The notes: a model not told the origin generated them from the letters alone. DNA of 64,000 nucleotides from Flavobacterium aquidurense (GCA_900107365.1 FNPS01000007.1:62001-126000); one strand, 5' to 3'. Shown: positions 40,902 through 50,568, counted from the first letter of the stretch. Numbers and translations: made by a program.

Positions 40902-42656
40902 TTAAACAATCTGTTTTTCTAATTCAGAGATAATCAAAACAGCTTTATCAAAATCCTGCTGAATCGAAGCACTTGATGCCGGAGCATAACGTGCATACTC
41001 ACAGTTTTCTGTCAAATTAATGAAATTTTGAACAGTTTCCGGATTCGCATTTCTGGACAATAATAATTCACGAATATTGTCTTTGCTCATTTCTGAAGTT
41101 TCAATATGCAGTTTAGCTTTCAGGAAATTGTGCATCGCTTTCTCCAACGCAATATAAAATGGCTCTTTGTTGTTAAGCTGTTTTTTAGCTTCAGATAGAT
41201 ATTTCTTGGCCAACTTATTGTTCATTTTAACTCGGTTTCCGAAAACATCACTGTCAATTGCTTCTTTTTTCTTCTTAGCCAAAACTATAATTGGTAAGAT
41301 TAAGAAAGGTGCCAACAACAATCCATAATATAAATTCGAACCATAGAAGTCATTTTTAGTCATTGAAACTAAAGTAGTTTTTGGTTTGATGTATTTGAAT
41401 TGCTCTGTTTTCGTAATAACGTTTTTAGCCGCATTTGCCGTTGCGTTTGCTTCTGCCTGCATTGGTCCGTCTAAAACATCAACTGTAATTTCCTGAGAAG
41501 TTATAGTTTTGTATGATCCGGAACTCAAATCAAAATAAGAAAACTGCATTGGTTTTATAACATATTTTCCTTTGTATTGCGGAATAATAGTATACTTGTC
41601 CGAAATTTTTCCTGACATTCCAGACAATGCAGTGGTTACTTTTTCGTCATGGACAGGATCGTACATTTCTAATGCATTTGGTACAACCGGTTTTGGAAGT
41701 GTAAACAACTTCATGTTTCCGCTTCCTGCAGCACTTACGACCAAATCAAGACTTTCTCCATTTTTTAAAGTAGTTTTTGAAGGCGTAACCGTAAAATTGA
41801 ATTTACCAACAGCTCCTGTGAAACCTTCTGGTTTACTAGTTTCGGGAAGTGGTCTTACATTAATGGTTTTAGCTCCCGCCGAAACAACTTTATTGTCCTC
41901 AGACAGAATCATTTGGCCAAACATGTCGCGGCGATTTGTGGGTAGTTGTACCCCAATATCGAGTGAAAGAGGTTCAATTGTGAGTTTTCCTGATTTTTGC
42001 GGATATAAAATGGTTTTTTTCAATACCACAAAATAGCATTTTTGTCCTCTATAACTTCCTTCTTCAATAGCTAACTGTTTGATTTCTATATTTTGATTCC
42101 AGAAATCATTGTATTTTGGTTTTCCAAGTTCTTTAAAACCGGTAACATTAATATTGTTGAAGTATAATTTATAAACCACTGTAATCGGTTCATTCAGATA
42201 CGGATTTGTTTTTGAAATTTCAGCAACCAAATTCAAAGTTTCACTTCCTGCACCGCCTTGCTGTCTAGGGTCATTTGGATCTCTTTCTTCGGCAACAGCA
42301 TTTGTTACAACAATCTTTTGAGGAGTTGTTTTGTATTTCTGGCCATTAAACTCGATTGCAGCCTGTTTAATGGTTAAAGTTCCTTTTTGCGCTGGTTGTA
42401 ATATATAAGAATATATTTTTTGAAAAGAGCTTCTTCCGTTAACCCAGGATTGACTTATTTGCTGACTTGGTCCTGCTACAATTCTAAATCCGTCAAATGA
42501 AGGCTGTTCGAAGTTATCTCCGTCAACATTCATGATAAAGTCAATACGAAGTCTCTCGTTTATACCAAGCGAGTTCTTGCTTACTCTGGCTTCAAATTGA
42601 ACTTGAGCCATAAGCCCTTGAAAAGTGAATAGTAATAGAATTAAATATCTTTTCAT
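40902..42656 (-). CDS. batD: BatD: large membrane-anchored protein of the Bat operon
   Basis: 584 residues. A signal peptide (1-17, ending GLMAQ) is followed by tandem Ig-like/BatD domains on the periplasmic side (QFEARVSKNSLGINERLRIDF, TVVYKLYFNNINVTGFKELGKP, PSKTTLKNGESLDLVVSAAGSGNMK). One membrane segment (about 437-457, LYYGLLLAPFLILPIIVLA) and a cytoplasmic C-terminal helical domain (NKEPFYIALEKAMHNFLKAKL) follow. It matches the BatD family in length and layout. It probably holds the BatA/BatB complex together, but this is inferred. Confidence 0.92.
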   Translation of the reverse strand: MKRYLILLLFTFQGLMAQVQFEARVSKNSLGINERLRIDFIMNVDGDNFEQPSFDGFRIVAGPSQQISQSWVNGRSSFQKIYSYILQPAQKGTLTIKQAAIEFNGQKYKTTPQKIVVTNAVAEERDPNDPRQQGGAGSETLNLVAEISKTNPYLNEPITVVYKLYFNNINVTGFKELGKPKYNDFWNQNIEIKQLAIEEGSYRGQKCYFVVLKKTILYPQKSGKLTIEPLSLDIGVQLPTNRRDMFGQMILSEDNKVVSAGAKTINVRPLPETSKPEGFTGAVGKFNFTVTPSKTTLKNGESLDLVVSAAGSGNMKLFTLPKPVVPNALEMYDPVHDEKVTTALSGMSGKISDKYTIIPQYKGKYVIKPMQFSYFDLSSGSYKTITSQEITVDVLDGPMQAEANATANAAKNVITKTEQFKYIKPKTTLVSMTKNDFYGSNLYYGLLLAPFLILPIIVLAKKKKEAIDSDVFGNRVKMNNKLAKKYLSEAKKQLNNKEPFYIALEKAMHNFLKAKLHIETSEMSKDNIRELLLSRNANPETVQNFINLTENCEYARYAPASSASIQQDFDKAVLIISELEKQIV

Positions 42657-42763
42657 TAATTGTTTAATCGTTTTTTAGTTTAACTGTTTAATCGTTTGTT
42701 TATTGTTAAATTGTTGTTTTCAAGTTGAAGAAACAAATTAACGATTAAACGATTAACCAAATT
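42657..42763. repeat. Intergenic repeat words, family H (TTTAATCGTTT / AACGATTAAACGATTAA)
   Basis: TTAATCGT near 42664 and 42688 is complementary to ACGATTAAACGATTAA at about 42741-42756. This gives alternative hairpins between batC and batD. Confidence 0.65.
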
Positions 42764-43540
42764 TTACCAGTCTTTTTCTGTTTTCTTAGGACTTCCTTTT
42801 ACTTTTTGAGCATTTACTTTGTCCTGAATTTTCTTTTCTTCGTTGTTAACGGCGTCTAATAAATTCTGAACACGTTCTTTTGAGATGCCGCCAGGTTGTG
42901 GTTTTGGTTCTCCTTTGTTGTCTGATTTATCATCTTTCTTCGGATCATTTTTACCATCTTTTTTATCCTTGTCTTTATCGCCTTTATCGTCTTTTTTATC
43001 CTTGTCTTTGTCTTTGTCCTTGTTTTTATCTTTGTCCTTGTCCTTATCTTTATTTTTGTCCTTGTCTTTATCTTTGTCCTTATTCTTATCCTTGTTTTTG
43101 TCGTTTTTCGGAGGATTTTCTTTTAATTTTTGTTTGGCCAAAGCATAATTATAACGCGTTTCATCATCTGTAGGGTCGTTACGCAAAGCTTCTTTATACG
43201 CTTCAACGGCTTGTGTATAATCTTTCTCTTTCATGAAAACATTTCCTAAATTATGAAATGCTTTATGTTTTTCAGGTCTTGTTTTTGCGTTTTTAATGGC
43301 ACTTCCATAAGCGAATTTTGCTTCAGAGGCTTGATTCTGTCTGTAAATAGTATTTCCTAAGTTATAAGAAGCTGCTGCTTTCTTTGGGAATTTTGACTTC
43401 GAAATTCTATAATTTGCTTCAGCATCAACAAATTTATTCTGCTTATATTCTTCATTGGCATCCGGCAATGTCTTGTCTTTTTCCTGAGCTGAAACAGCTA
43501 AAGAAAACGTTAGTAAAATATAAAGAAGTAAATTTTTCAT
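42764..43540 (-). CDS. batC: BatC: TPR protein with a long Lys/Asp low-complexity tract
   Basis: 258 residues. A signal peptide (1-19, ending VSAQE) is followed by TPR repeats (about 35-140: AASYNLGNTIYRQNQASEAKFAYGSAIKNA, AFHNLGNVFMKEKDYTQAVEAYKEALRNDP). Residues 145-212 are almost only Lys, Asp and Asn in alternating KDKDKDKNKDKD order. A short C-terminal helix (ERVQNLLDAVNNEEKKIQDKV) is a conserved BatC end. The tract is encoded by imperfectly repeated AARGAY codons, so its length may vary between strains. Long open frames on the opposite strand here are by-products of the tract. Confidence 0.9.
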   Translation of the reverse strand: MKNLLLYILLTFSLAVSAQEKDKTLPDANEEYKQNKFVDAEANYRISKSKFPKKAAASYNLGNTIYRQNQASEAKFAYGSAIKNAKTRPEKHKAFHNLGNVFMKEKDYTQAVEAYKEALRNDPTDDETRYNYALAKQKLKENPPKNDKNKDKNKDKDKDKDKNKDKDKDKDKNKDKDKDKDKKDDKGDKDKDKKDGKNDPKKDDKSDNKGEPKPQPGGISKERVQNLLDAVNNEEKKIQDKVNAQKVKGSPKKTEKDW

Positions 43541-43620
43541 TCTAATTTTTTATGTTTTTGTTTGCCGCGAATTACCCTAATTATTACTAATTAGATTGTT
43601 TTTCTCAGTGGCGAACTTTA

Positions 43621-44655
43621 TTATTTCTTTTCGTTAAATAAATTCAATTCTTTTATCCAGTTTGTTTTTCTTTCCAAAAGGAAAATATCGACAAACAACA
43701 ATAAGAATGCAAAGCCCAAAAACCACTGAAATTGTGATTGAAAATCGGCCATTTGTGTCGCTTCAAATTCTGTTTTCTGAATGTTATTTAATGCATTTTT
43801 TATATAATCTAAAACTTCTTTGGTACTTCCGCCATACACATAACCACCTTTTGTAGCTTTTGCAATTGCTTTCAGCCCGTCCTGATTTAGTTTTGTAATA
43901 ACAACTTCTCCATTTTGATCTCTTTGGAAGCTTTTTACAATCCCGTTTTCTTTTAACGGAATAGTTCCTCCTTTTTCTGTTCCGATACCAATCGTAATGA
44001 TTTTCATTCCCAATTTGTTAGCTTCTTCCGCTGCTGCAGAAGCACCTTCAGAATGATCTTCTCCATCAGAAATCAAAATCAGTAACTTGCTTGTTTTGCT
44101 TTTTTCATCGAAATAGGTTGATGATAATCGGATTGCGTCATCCAATGAAGTTCCCTGAGACGAAACCATATCCGGAGTCATACTTTGCAAAAACATTTTA
44201 GCTACACTATAATCGGTTGTAATGGGCAAAACTGGGAAAGCACTTCCTGCATAGGCAACAATTCCAATTCGGTCACTTCCTAAATTATTAATGATTTGCG
44301 AAACCAATTGCTTACTTTTCTCTAAACGACTTGGCGCCACATCTTCGGCCAGCATACTTTTTGAAACGTCGACTGCAAAAACAATATCGATACCTTCACG
44401 TTTTACCGTTTCCATTTTAGTCCCAATCTTCGGATTCACTAATCCAATAATCAAACATGCAAGTGCTAAAAGCAGTATAGATAATTTTAATACAGGTTTA
44501 AAGACAGAACGTTCCGGGCTCAGTCTTTTTACCATTTCCAAATCACCAAATTCGCGTTGTTTTTTTCTTTTCCAATACATATTGAAAAGGAAAATACACA
44601 CCACAATTGGGAGTAAGAATAAAAGGTATAAATATTTTTTTTCGTCTAATTCCAT
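43621..44655 (-). CDS. batB: BatB: von Willebrand factor A membrane protein
   Basis: 344 residues. Two N-terminal membrane segments (about 8-27 and 57-74) are followed by a VWA domain with a MIDAS motif DVSKS (Asp96, Ser98, Ser100) and LILISDGEDHSEGA. A C-terminal membrane segment (about 312-330, WFLGFAFLLLFVDIFLLER) closes it. This is the standard BatB/BatA layout. It is paired with batA 80 bp upstream. The product is expected in the inner membrane with the VWA domain in the periplasm. Confidence 0.93.
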   Translation of the reverse strand: MELDEKKYLYLLFLLPIVVCIFLFNMYWKRKKQREFGDLEMVKRLSPERSVFKPVLKLSILLLALACLIIGLVNPKIGTKMETVKREGIDIVFAVDVSKSMLAEDVAPSRLEKSKQLVSQIINNLGSDRIGIVAYAGSAFPVLPITTDYSVAKMFLQSMTPDMVSSQGTSLDDAIRLSSTYFDEKSKTSKLLILISDGEDHSEGASAAAEEANKLGMKIITIGIGTEKGGTIPLKENGIVKSFQRDQNGEVVITKLNQDGLKAIAKATKGGYVYGGSTKEVLDYIKNALNNIQKTEFEATQMADFQSQFQWFLGFAFLLLFVDIFLLERKTNWIKELNLFNEKK

Positions 44656-44662
44656 TTTTTAA

Positions 44663-44730
44663 TTCTAGTTTTCAGTCGCAGTTTTCAGTCGCAGTTTTCA
44701 GCTGTAAACTGTAAACTGTGACTGCGACTA
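44663..44730. repeat. Intergenic hairpin, word family C, between batA and batB
   Basis: TTTTCAGTCGCAG occurs twice directly, then AGCTGTAAACTGTAAACTGTG and ACTGCGACT supply the complement. It matches the copies at 7686-7754 and 48330-48396. Confidence 0.7.
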
Positions 44731-44735
44731 AAGTA

Positions 44736-45737
44736 TTAAATAAAGCTTCTGTAAACTGTATTTCTTAAACCAACTTCCAACAATAATAAAAAGGCTGCCA
44801 GTAAAACAAAACCTCTGTATTTTTCGTCGTAATCATAGAATTTTAATTCCTGAATTTCTGTGGTTTCTAATTTATTGATCGCGCTGTAAATTTGAGCCAA
44901 TCTATCGTTGCTTGTTGCTCTAAAATAGGTTCCTTCGGTTTTACGGGCGATACTTTTCATTAATTGTTCGTCGATTTCAACTTTTTGCATTTTGAATAAA
45001 AAACCTCCGTTTGGAGCGTATGCATAAGGAGATGGTGCCATTCCGTTGCTTCCAATTCCTATTGTGTACACTTTTATTCCATATTGTTTCGCAATATCAG
45101 CTGCCGTTTCAGGTTCGATAAATCCGGCATTATTAACACCGTCAGTCATCAAAATGATTACACGACTTTTCGCCTTACTGTCTTTTAATCTGTTTACGGC
45201 TGTTGCCAGTCCCATTCCAATTCCGGTTCCGTCCTGTAAAGCGGTATCGTACTTGATATCTTTTATAGCTTCAAGAATAATTGCTTTATCACTTGTAACA
45301 GGCGTTTTGGTATACGCTTCAGAAGCATATAAAACCAATCCGATTCTGTCATTTGGTCTTTCTTCAACAAATTCTCCGGCAACTCTTTTTAAAGCCTCCA
45401 TACGGTTTGGCTTTAGATCTTTTGCCAGCATACTTCCAGAAACGTCAATTGCCATTACAATATCAATTCCTTTTGTTGTTTTAGTCTGATTGCTGATATC
45501 AACTGTTCTTGGTCGAGCCAAAGCTATAATCAATGAACTTAGCGCAATAATCCTGAATATGTATAAACAAGGTTTTAATTTCGTTAATAAGGATTCGCTG
45601 TTTTTAAAACCCTGAGTTGAACTCATTTTTAAAGTAGGCGATTGCTGATTGCGTTTCCAGAAAAACCAAGCAATTGCAATTGGAATTAAAAGAAACAACC
45701 AAAAAAATTCTGGATTTAAAAAAGTTATCTTTTCCAT
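44736..45737 (-). CDS. batA: BatA: von Willebrand factor A membrane protein
   Basis: 333 residues. Membrane segments are near 10-27 and 60-75. The VWA domain has a perfect MIDAS motif DVSGSM (Asp98, Ser100, Ser102), ILMTDGVNNAG and VYTIGIGSNG. A C-terminal membrane segment is near 311-325. It binds a divalent metal and probably partners BatB. The ATG overlaps the stop of the upstream 543-residue gene by one base (TAATG type), suggesting coupled translation. Confidence 0.94.
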   Translation of the reverse strand: MEKITFLNPEFFWLFLLIPIAIAWFFWKRNQQSPTLKMSSTQGFKNSESLLTKLKPCLYIFRIIALSSLIIALARPRTVDISNQTKTTKGIDIVMAIDVSGSMLAKDLKPNRMEALKRVAGEFVEERPNDRIGLVLYASEAYTKTPVTSDKAIILEAIKDIKYDTALQDGTGIGMGLATAVNRLKDSKAKSRVIILMTDGVNNAGFIEPETAADIAKQYGIKVYTIGIGSNGMAPSPYAYAPNGGFLFKMQKVEIDEQLMKSIARKTEGTYFRATSNDRLAQIYSAINKLETTEIQELKFYDYDEKYRGFVLLAAFLLLLEVGLRNTVYRSFI

Positions 45738-47368
45738 TAATTGCTCGCTTTTTGAAGTTCAACAGAATTTAAAATTCGGGCTGTAATGTCATTTGCATAA
45801 GTATCGCCTTCCTGATGTAAAATCATAATTTGTTGTAATCCCTGATCTTGTTTAAAAAGCAAAATTTCATAATATGCTTTTGTGCTTGTTTTATCAATTG
45901 GATTTAGGACTGTCATTGTTCCATATCCTTTAAGTCCTTGAATACCTGCGTTAGTCTGAAAATCTTCTTGTTTCACAATAATATTTTGTCCGCCCTGAGC
46001 TTCAATTATTTTTAAAGTACCTTCTAAGGTTTTTGCTAAATCAAGTTCAACAGGATTTTTAAATTTACTGGTTGAAACGGTAACATAGAAATTGTCAATC
46101 ATACTTCCGTAGGCAAAAAGCTGCATTTCTTTAATCAAAGCCATCGCTTCTTTAGGCAATACTTTTTGCGTATCCATTCGTTTTAAAACCTTAGGAGTTT
46201 CAATTAAAACAGCCGGATTTCCGTAGGCACTTTTTACCCATTCGCCTTCTAATAATTCTTTGGATGGATGACCAATGATGTTGTCTTTAACATAAGTGAA
46301 ACCTTTTGTTACAATGAAGAAAGTAGTTGTGGCAAACAATAAAAACAATACGGTTCCAACTGTGATTGCAATACGTTTGTTACGTTTTTTTCTTAGTTGA
46401 ATTTTGATTTGCTTTTGTTTCTGCGCTTCATTCAATAATTGATCTTCTTCTTCAGCCGGAACTTCGGTCGGGATTGCATTATCAAGTGTTAAAATTACTT
46501 TTTGAATTTTATTTCTGTCATCCGTAATTTCAAAATCCAAAGGTTTTGATTTTGCAAATTTTACTAAATCCGCCTGACGTAAAACGCGTTCTAAGTTCTC
46601 AACGGTTTCAGGTGTCAGCGTCATTTTCTTTTTAGTAGAAGCCAAACGTATTGCCTGAATCAATTCAGAAGTAGTGCTTTCCATTGCCGGAATATGAATT
46701 GCTTCTTCAATATAATTACGCGCAATATCCGTTAGTTCACTATAATATTCTTTGATTTCACCTTTTTGAACTAATTCTTTAGATTCCAGGTTATTCAATA
46801 AGCTTGTTGCTTTTTCGATAGGTGTTTTATAAACTTCTTCTTCGATTTTTTTCTTCTGATATTTTTTTACGTACCAATATACAAAAGCACCGATTGCGAG
46901 AATTACAATTACAATGAGAACATAAATCCACCAATCGTTGTTGCTGTCTGCACTGGAAATGTCTTTGATGTCGTACATTTTTTGTTGTAATGTATCGACT
47001 TTTACATTGGCTACTTCAACACGAATAGAATCTGATAAATAAGGTTTTTTATCAATTAAAATTTTGATACTCGGAATGGTATATTTTCCTGAATCAAATT
47101 GGGTTAAGCCGTATTTTTTGATCAGTTCGTAAGTATCATTTTTCTTAACTGTATCAACTGGGTACGATTGAATTACTTCTAAAGGACCTATGTTTTTTAG
47201 TTTAGGAAAAACAACTTTCGATTTTGAGCTTACAACCGTTTTAAGCGTTAACTTAAACTCGGCTCCAATTTTATTTTTTGTAGTATCAATACTTGTTTCA
47301 ACTTGTTTTTGTTGTGCAAAAACAGCTGAAGTAAGCAAAAAAAGAAATATGTAAAATTTTAATTTCAT
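45737..47368 (-). CDS. BatD/DUF4381-like membrane protein of the Bat operon
   Basis: 543 residues. A signal peptide (1-18, ending VFAQQ) is followed by an Ig-like periplasmic segment similar to BatD's first domain (IGAEFKLTLKTVVSSKSKVVFP). A membrane segment (about 148-166), a helical cytoplasmic domain (SLLNNLESKELVQKGEIKEYYSELTDIARNYIEEA, as in DUF4381-like proteins), a second membrane segment (about 336-355) and a C-terminal soluble domain follow. It lies between DUF58 and batA in the operon, where many Bacteroidota have a protein of this kind. It is likely to be part of the same complex. Confidence 0.82.
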   Translation of the reverse strand: MKLKFYIFLFLLTSAVFAQQKQVETSIDTTKNKIGAEFKLTLKTVVSSKSKVVFPKLKNIGPLEVIQSYPVDTVKKNDTYELIKKYGLTQFDSGKYTIPSIKILIDKKPYLSDSIRVEVANVKVDTLQQKMYDIKDISSADSNNDWWIYVLIVIVILAIGAFVYWYVKKYQKKKIEEEVYKTPIEKATSLLNNLESKELVQKGEIKEYYSELTDIARNYIEEAIHIPAMESTTSELIQAIRLASTKKKMTLTPETVENLERVLRQADLVKFAKSKPLDFEITDDRNKIQKVILTLDNAIPTEVPAEEEDQLLNEAQKQKQIKIQLRKKRNKRIAITVGTVLFLLFATTTFFIVTKGFTYVKDNIIGHPSKELLEGEWVKSAYGNPAVLIETPKVLKRMDTQKVLPKEAMALIKEMQLFAYGSMIDNFYVTVSTSKFKNPVELDLAKTLEGTLKIIEAQGGQNIIVKQEDFQTNAGIQGLKGYGTMTVLNPIDKTSTKAYYEILLFKQDQGLQQIMILHQEGDTYANDITARILNSVELQKASN

Positions 47369-47457
47369 TTGATTTTTGATTCAGATTTTAGTCTAAAACG
47401 AATGCTTATTTTTGAAAATTTATTTTTTTGAAACCTGATAATCGTCGAAATTTCAAA

Positions 47458-48321
47458 TTAACGGGACTTGAAATAACCGAGTAATTTTGTCACGTAATTT
47501 TCATCGACTCTCGTATTCACAACACCAGCTCCTGATTTACTGAAAATATCTTTGAAATAATTGACTCTGTCGTGATAATGTTTTTCGTAATTCATTCGCA
47601 CCGATTTTGAGCCCGTGTCGACCAATTGAATTTTTCCGGTTTCAGCATCCAGCATACTTACCATTCCTAAATTCGGGATTTTTTCTTCGCGGATATCATA
47701 GACACGAACACCTGTAATGTCGTGTTTTTTAGAAGCAATTTTTAAGGTCTGTTCGTAATTTTCAGACATGAAATCGGAAATCACAAAAACAATAGCTTTC
47801 TTTTTTTGGGTTCCTGATAAAAACTTTAGAGCTTGCGAAATATCCGTTTTGTGGCTTTTTGGTTCAAATTCGATTAATTCACGAATGATTCTCAAAACGT
47901 GCGAACGGCCTTTTTTTGGTGGAATATACAATTCGACATTATCAGAAAATAATATTAATCCAATTTTGTCATTGTTTTGCGTAGCCGAAAAAGCCATCGT
48001 TGCCGCAATTTCGGTGACGATGTCTTTTTTGAATTGACTTTTTGAACCAAAACCTTCTGAACCCGAAATATCGACCATTAAAACCATGGTCAATTCGCGT
48101 TCTTCTTCAAAAACTTTTACGTGGGCTTCGTTGTAGCGTGCGGTTACATTCCAATCGATGTTACGAATATCATCGCCATATTGGTATTGACGCACTTCGC
48201 TAAAAGTCATACCGCGTCCTTTAAATGAAGAATGGTACTCTCCCGAAAAGATATGATTACTCAGTCTTTTGGTTTTGATTTCTATTTTCCGTACTTTTTT
48301 TAAAAGCTCTTTTGTATCCAT
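47458..48321 (-). CDS. DUF58-family protein (VWA-like), Bat operon
   Basis: 287 residues. It has the DUF58 signature FKGRGMTFSEVRQYQYGDDIRNIDWNVTARYNEAHVKVFEEERE, followed by a VWA-like fold with MVDISGSEGFG (a DISGS MIDAS-like motif) and FVISDFMSENYE. No membrane segment is present, so it is probably a soluble partner of the MoxR ATPase encoded directly upstream. The pair MoxR-DUF58 at the head of a bat operon is standard. Confidence 0.93.
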   Translation of the reverse strand: MDTKELLKKVRKIEIKTKRLSNHIFSGEYHSSFKGRGMTFSEVRQYQYGDDIRNIDWNVTARYNEAHVKVFEEERELTMVLMVDISGSEGFGSKSQFKKDIVTEIAATMAFSATQNNDKIGLILFSDNVELYIPPKKGRSHVLRIIRELIEFEPKSHKTDISQALKFLSGTQKKKAIVFVISDFMSENYEQTLKIASKKHDITGVRVYDIREEKIPNLGMVSMLDAETGKIQLVDTGSKSVRMNYEKHYHDRVNYFKDIFSKSGAGVVNTRVDENYVTKLLGYFKSR

Positions 48322-48329
48322 TTCTTTAG

Positions 48330-48396
48330 TTTTCAGTCGCAGTTTTCAGTCGCAGTTACTTGTAATATGTTCACTGTGACTGAAAACTGAAAACTA
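48330..48396. repeat. Intergenic hairpin, word family C, between moxR and DUF58 gene
   Basis: TTTTCAGTCGCAG appears twice directly, followed by the complement CACTGTGACTGAAAACTGAA. It lies immediately downstream of the moxR stop. Confidence 0.7.
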
Positions 48397-48399
48397 TTT

Positions 48400-49404
48400 T
48401 TAAGGTACTTCAATCTCGTTTACGATTTTGTTGATAATGTCTACAGAAGTAATGTTTTCGGCTTCAGCCTCATACGTTATTCCAACTCTGTGACGTAAAA
48501 CATCATGTACAACTGCACGAACGTCTTCTGGAATTACATAACCACGACGTTTGATGAAGGCGTAACATTTTGCTGCATTAGCTAAATTGATACTTCCACG
48601 TGGTGATGCTCCAAAACTGATAAGAGGTTTTAAGTCTGCAAGTTTGTATTTCTCTGGATAACGAGTAGCAAATATGATATCTAAGATGTATTTTTCGATT
48701 TTTTCGTCCATGTACACTTCGCGAACCGCTTCCTGCGCACGCAAAATTTGTTCTACTGAAACTACAGGATTTACTTTTTCGTAACTTCCTTTTAAGTTTT
48801 GACGAATTACAAAACGTTCTTCATCAATTTTTGGGTAGTCAATTACGGTTTTCAACATAAAACGATCGACTTGTGCTTCAGGAAGCTGGTATGTTCCTTC
48901 TTGCTCTACCGGATTTTGAGTTGCCAATACTAAAAACGGACGATCTAGTTTGAAAGTCGTGTCACCAATAGTAACTTGTTTTTCCTGCATTGCCTCTAAA
49001 AGTGCTGACTGAACTTTGGCAGGAGCACGGTTAATCTCATCGGCAAGTACGAAATTGGCAAAAATTGGCCCTTTTTTAATAGAGAATTCGTTTGCTTTGA
49101 TGTTGTAGATCATTGTCCCGACAACATCGGCAGGTAATAAATCCGGAGTAAACTGGATACGGCTGAAAGAACCCTGTACCGCTTGCGACAAAGTATTTAT
49201 CGCTAAAGTTTTGGCTAATCCCGGAACACCTTCCAATAAAATATGCCCTTGACCCAAAAGTCCAATTAATAAACGCTCGACCATATGTTTCTGGCCCACA
49301 ATAACTTTGTTCATTTCCATTGTAAGAAGGTCTATAAAAGCACTTTCTCTTTCAATTTTTTCATTTATCGCTCTAATGTCTAAAGTCGTTGTATTTTCTT
49401 CCAT
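48400..49404 (-). CDS. moxR: MoxR-family AAA+ ATPase, first gene of the Bat operon
   Basis: A 334-residue AAA+ ATPase thought to act as a chaperone or activator of the VWA proteins. Walker A is LLEGVPGLAKTLA, Walker B is FVLADEINRAPAKVQSALLEAMQEKQVTIG, sensor 1 is VLATQNPVEQEGTYQLPEAQ(VDRF) and the lid has SFGASPRGSINLA. The start at 49404 (MEENTTTLDIRA) is used. The frame is open to 49467, but MoxR proteins normally begin close to this point. It heads the eight-gene run down to batE (40029); no terminator is seen within that run. Confidence 0.94.
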   Translation of the reverse strand: MEENTTTLDIRAINEKIERESAFIDLLTMEMNKVIVGQKHMVERLLIGLLGQGHILLEGVPGLAKTLAINTLSQAVQGSFSRIQFTPDLLPADVVGTMIYNIKANEFSIKKGPIFANFVLADEINRAPAKVQSALLEAMQEKQVTIGDTTFKLDRPFLVLATQNPVEQEGTYQLPEAQVDRFMLKTVIDYPKIDEERFVIRQNLKGSYEKVNPVVSVEQILRAQEAVREVYMDEKIEKYILDIIFATRYPEKYKLADLKPLISFGASPRGSINLANAAKCYAFIKRRGYVIPEDVRAVVHDVLRHRVGITYEAEAENITSVDIINKIVNEIEVP

Positions 49405-49629
49405 ATAAATATTTTTAAAAAGCCTTTTTAAACCTTTGATTTTTACGCCTCGTTTTTGAGAGTGCAAATTGAATATTTTTTGAGAAGTAAGATGTTAAAG
49501 AATGGTTAAAACTTCGACCAATGCGCTAATTTTAAGGACGAATTGTGAATCTATTTTTATATTTTTAAGAACTTTGATGATTATGCTTTACAAAAGCATA
49601 TTTATTACCAAAAATAACGCAATAAAACC

Positions 49630-50505
49630 ATGAGCAAAACAACGTTATCGCCTATTATTTCAGGCACTATGAATTGGGGAGTTTGGGATAAAAACCTTAC
49701 AACTAAAGAAATGGAAAACATGATACAGATCTGTATCGAAAACAAAATTACCACTTTTGACCACGCCGATATTTATGGATCTTATACCACAGAGGCCGAT
49801 TTTGGAAAAGCTTTCCACGCAAGTAAAATTTCAAGGGAAAAATTACAGTTAATTACCAAATGTGGAATTCAGATGATTGCTGAAAAACGACCGGAAAATA
49901 AAATAAAACACTATGAATATTCGAAGGAATATATTATTTGGTCTGTTGAAGAATCGCTTAAAAAACTAAAAACAGATTTTATTGATGTTTTTTTATTGCA
50001 CAGGCCAAGTCCGTTAATGCAGGCCGATGAAATTGCTGAAGCAGTTGAGAAATTAAAATCGGAAGGGAAAATTATTGATTTTGGACTTTCAAATTTTACG
50101 AGTTCACAGACAGAATTAATTCGTTCGAAAACCGAAGTAAGCTTTAATCAGGTGCAATTTTCGGCAACACATTATGAAGCAATGACGGATGGAAGCTTAG
50201 ATTATATGCAGACACATGAAATTCGACCATTGTCATGGAATCCGCTTGGAACGGTTTTTAGAGAAGATACAAAAAAGACACGCCGTTTGAAAAAATTACT
50301 TTCTGAACTGGTTCAGAAATACAGTTTTGGTTCAGATACACTTTTATTGGCCTGGATTTTAAAACATCCTGCAGGTGTGATTCCAATTGCGGGCACAGTA
50401 AATATTGCCAGAATTCAGTCATTAGTAAAAGCGGTAGAATTAGAAATGGATAAAGAAGACTGGTTTGCGATCTGGACAGAAAGTATGGGTGACGATGTGC
50501 CTTAA
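49630..50505 (+). CDS. Aldo/keto reductase (YdhF-like)
   Basis: A 291-residue NADPH-dependent TIM-barrel oxidoreductase. The catalytic tetrad can be read as Asp44 and Tyr49 (FDHADIYGSY), Lys77 (ITKCG) and His124 (FLLHRPSPL). The cofactor side has GLSNFT, NQVQFSATHYE and IPIAGTVNIARI. It is similar to the E. coli YdhF group. The physiological substrate is unknown. It is divergent from the Bat operon and followed by a repeat-rich gap. Confidence 0.9.
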   Translation: MSKTTLSPIISGTMNWGVWDKNLTTKEMENMIQICIENKITTFDHADIYGSYTTEADFGKAFHASKISREKLQLITKCGIQMIAEKRPENKIKHYEYSKEYIIWSVEESLKKLKTDFIDVFLLHRPSPLMQADEIAEAVEKLKSEGKIIDFGLSNFTSSQTELIRSKTEVSFNQVQFSATHYEAMTDGSLDYMQTHEIRPLSWNPLGTVFREDTKKTRRLKKLLSELVQKYSFGSDTLLLAWILKHPAGVIPIAGTVNIARIQSLVKAVELEMDKEDWFAIWTESMGDDVP

Positions 50506-50568
50506 TTTTTAGTATTCAGTTTACAGTTTTTAGTGTTCTGCTAAAATGGTATTAAAAAAAAATATTTA

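Noticed and set aside
42880..43173. Two long overlapping open frames opposite batC with Leu/Ser/Cys/Tyr-rich repetitive products
   Set aside because: They are the mirror image of the Lys/Asp codon repeat in batC. The batC frame has a signal peptide, TPR repeats and operon context.
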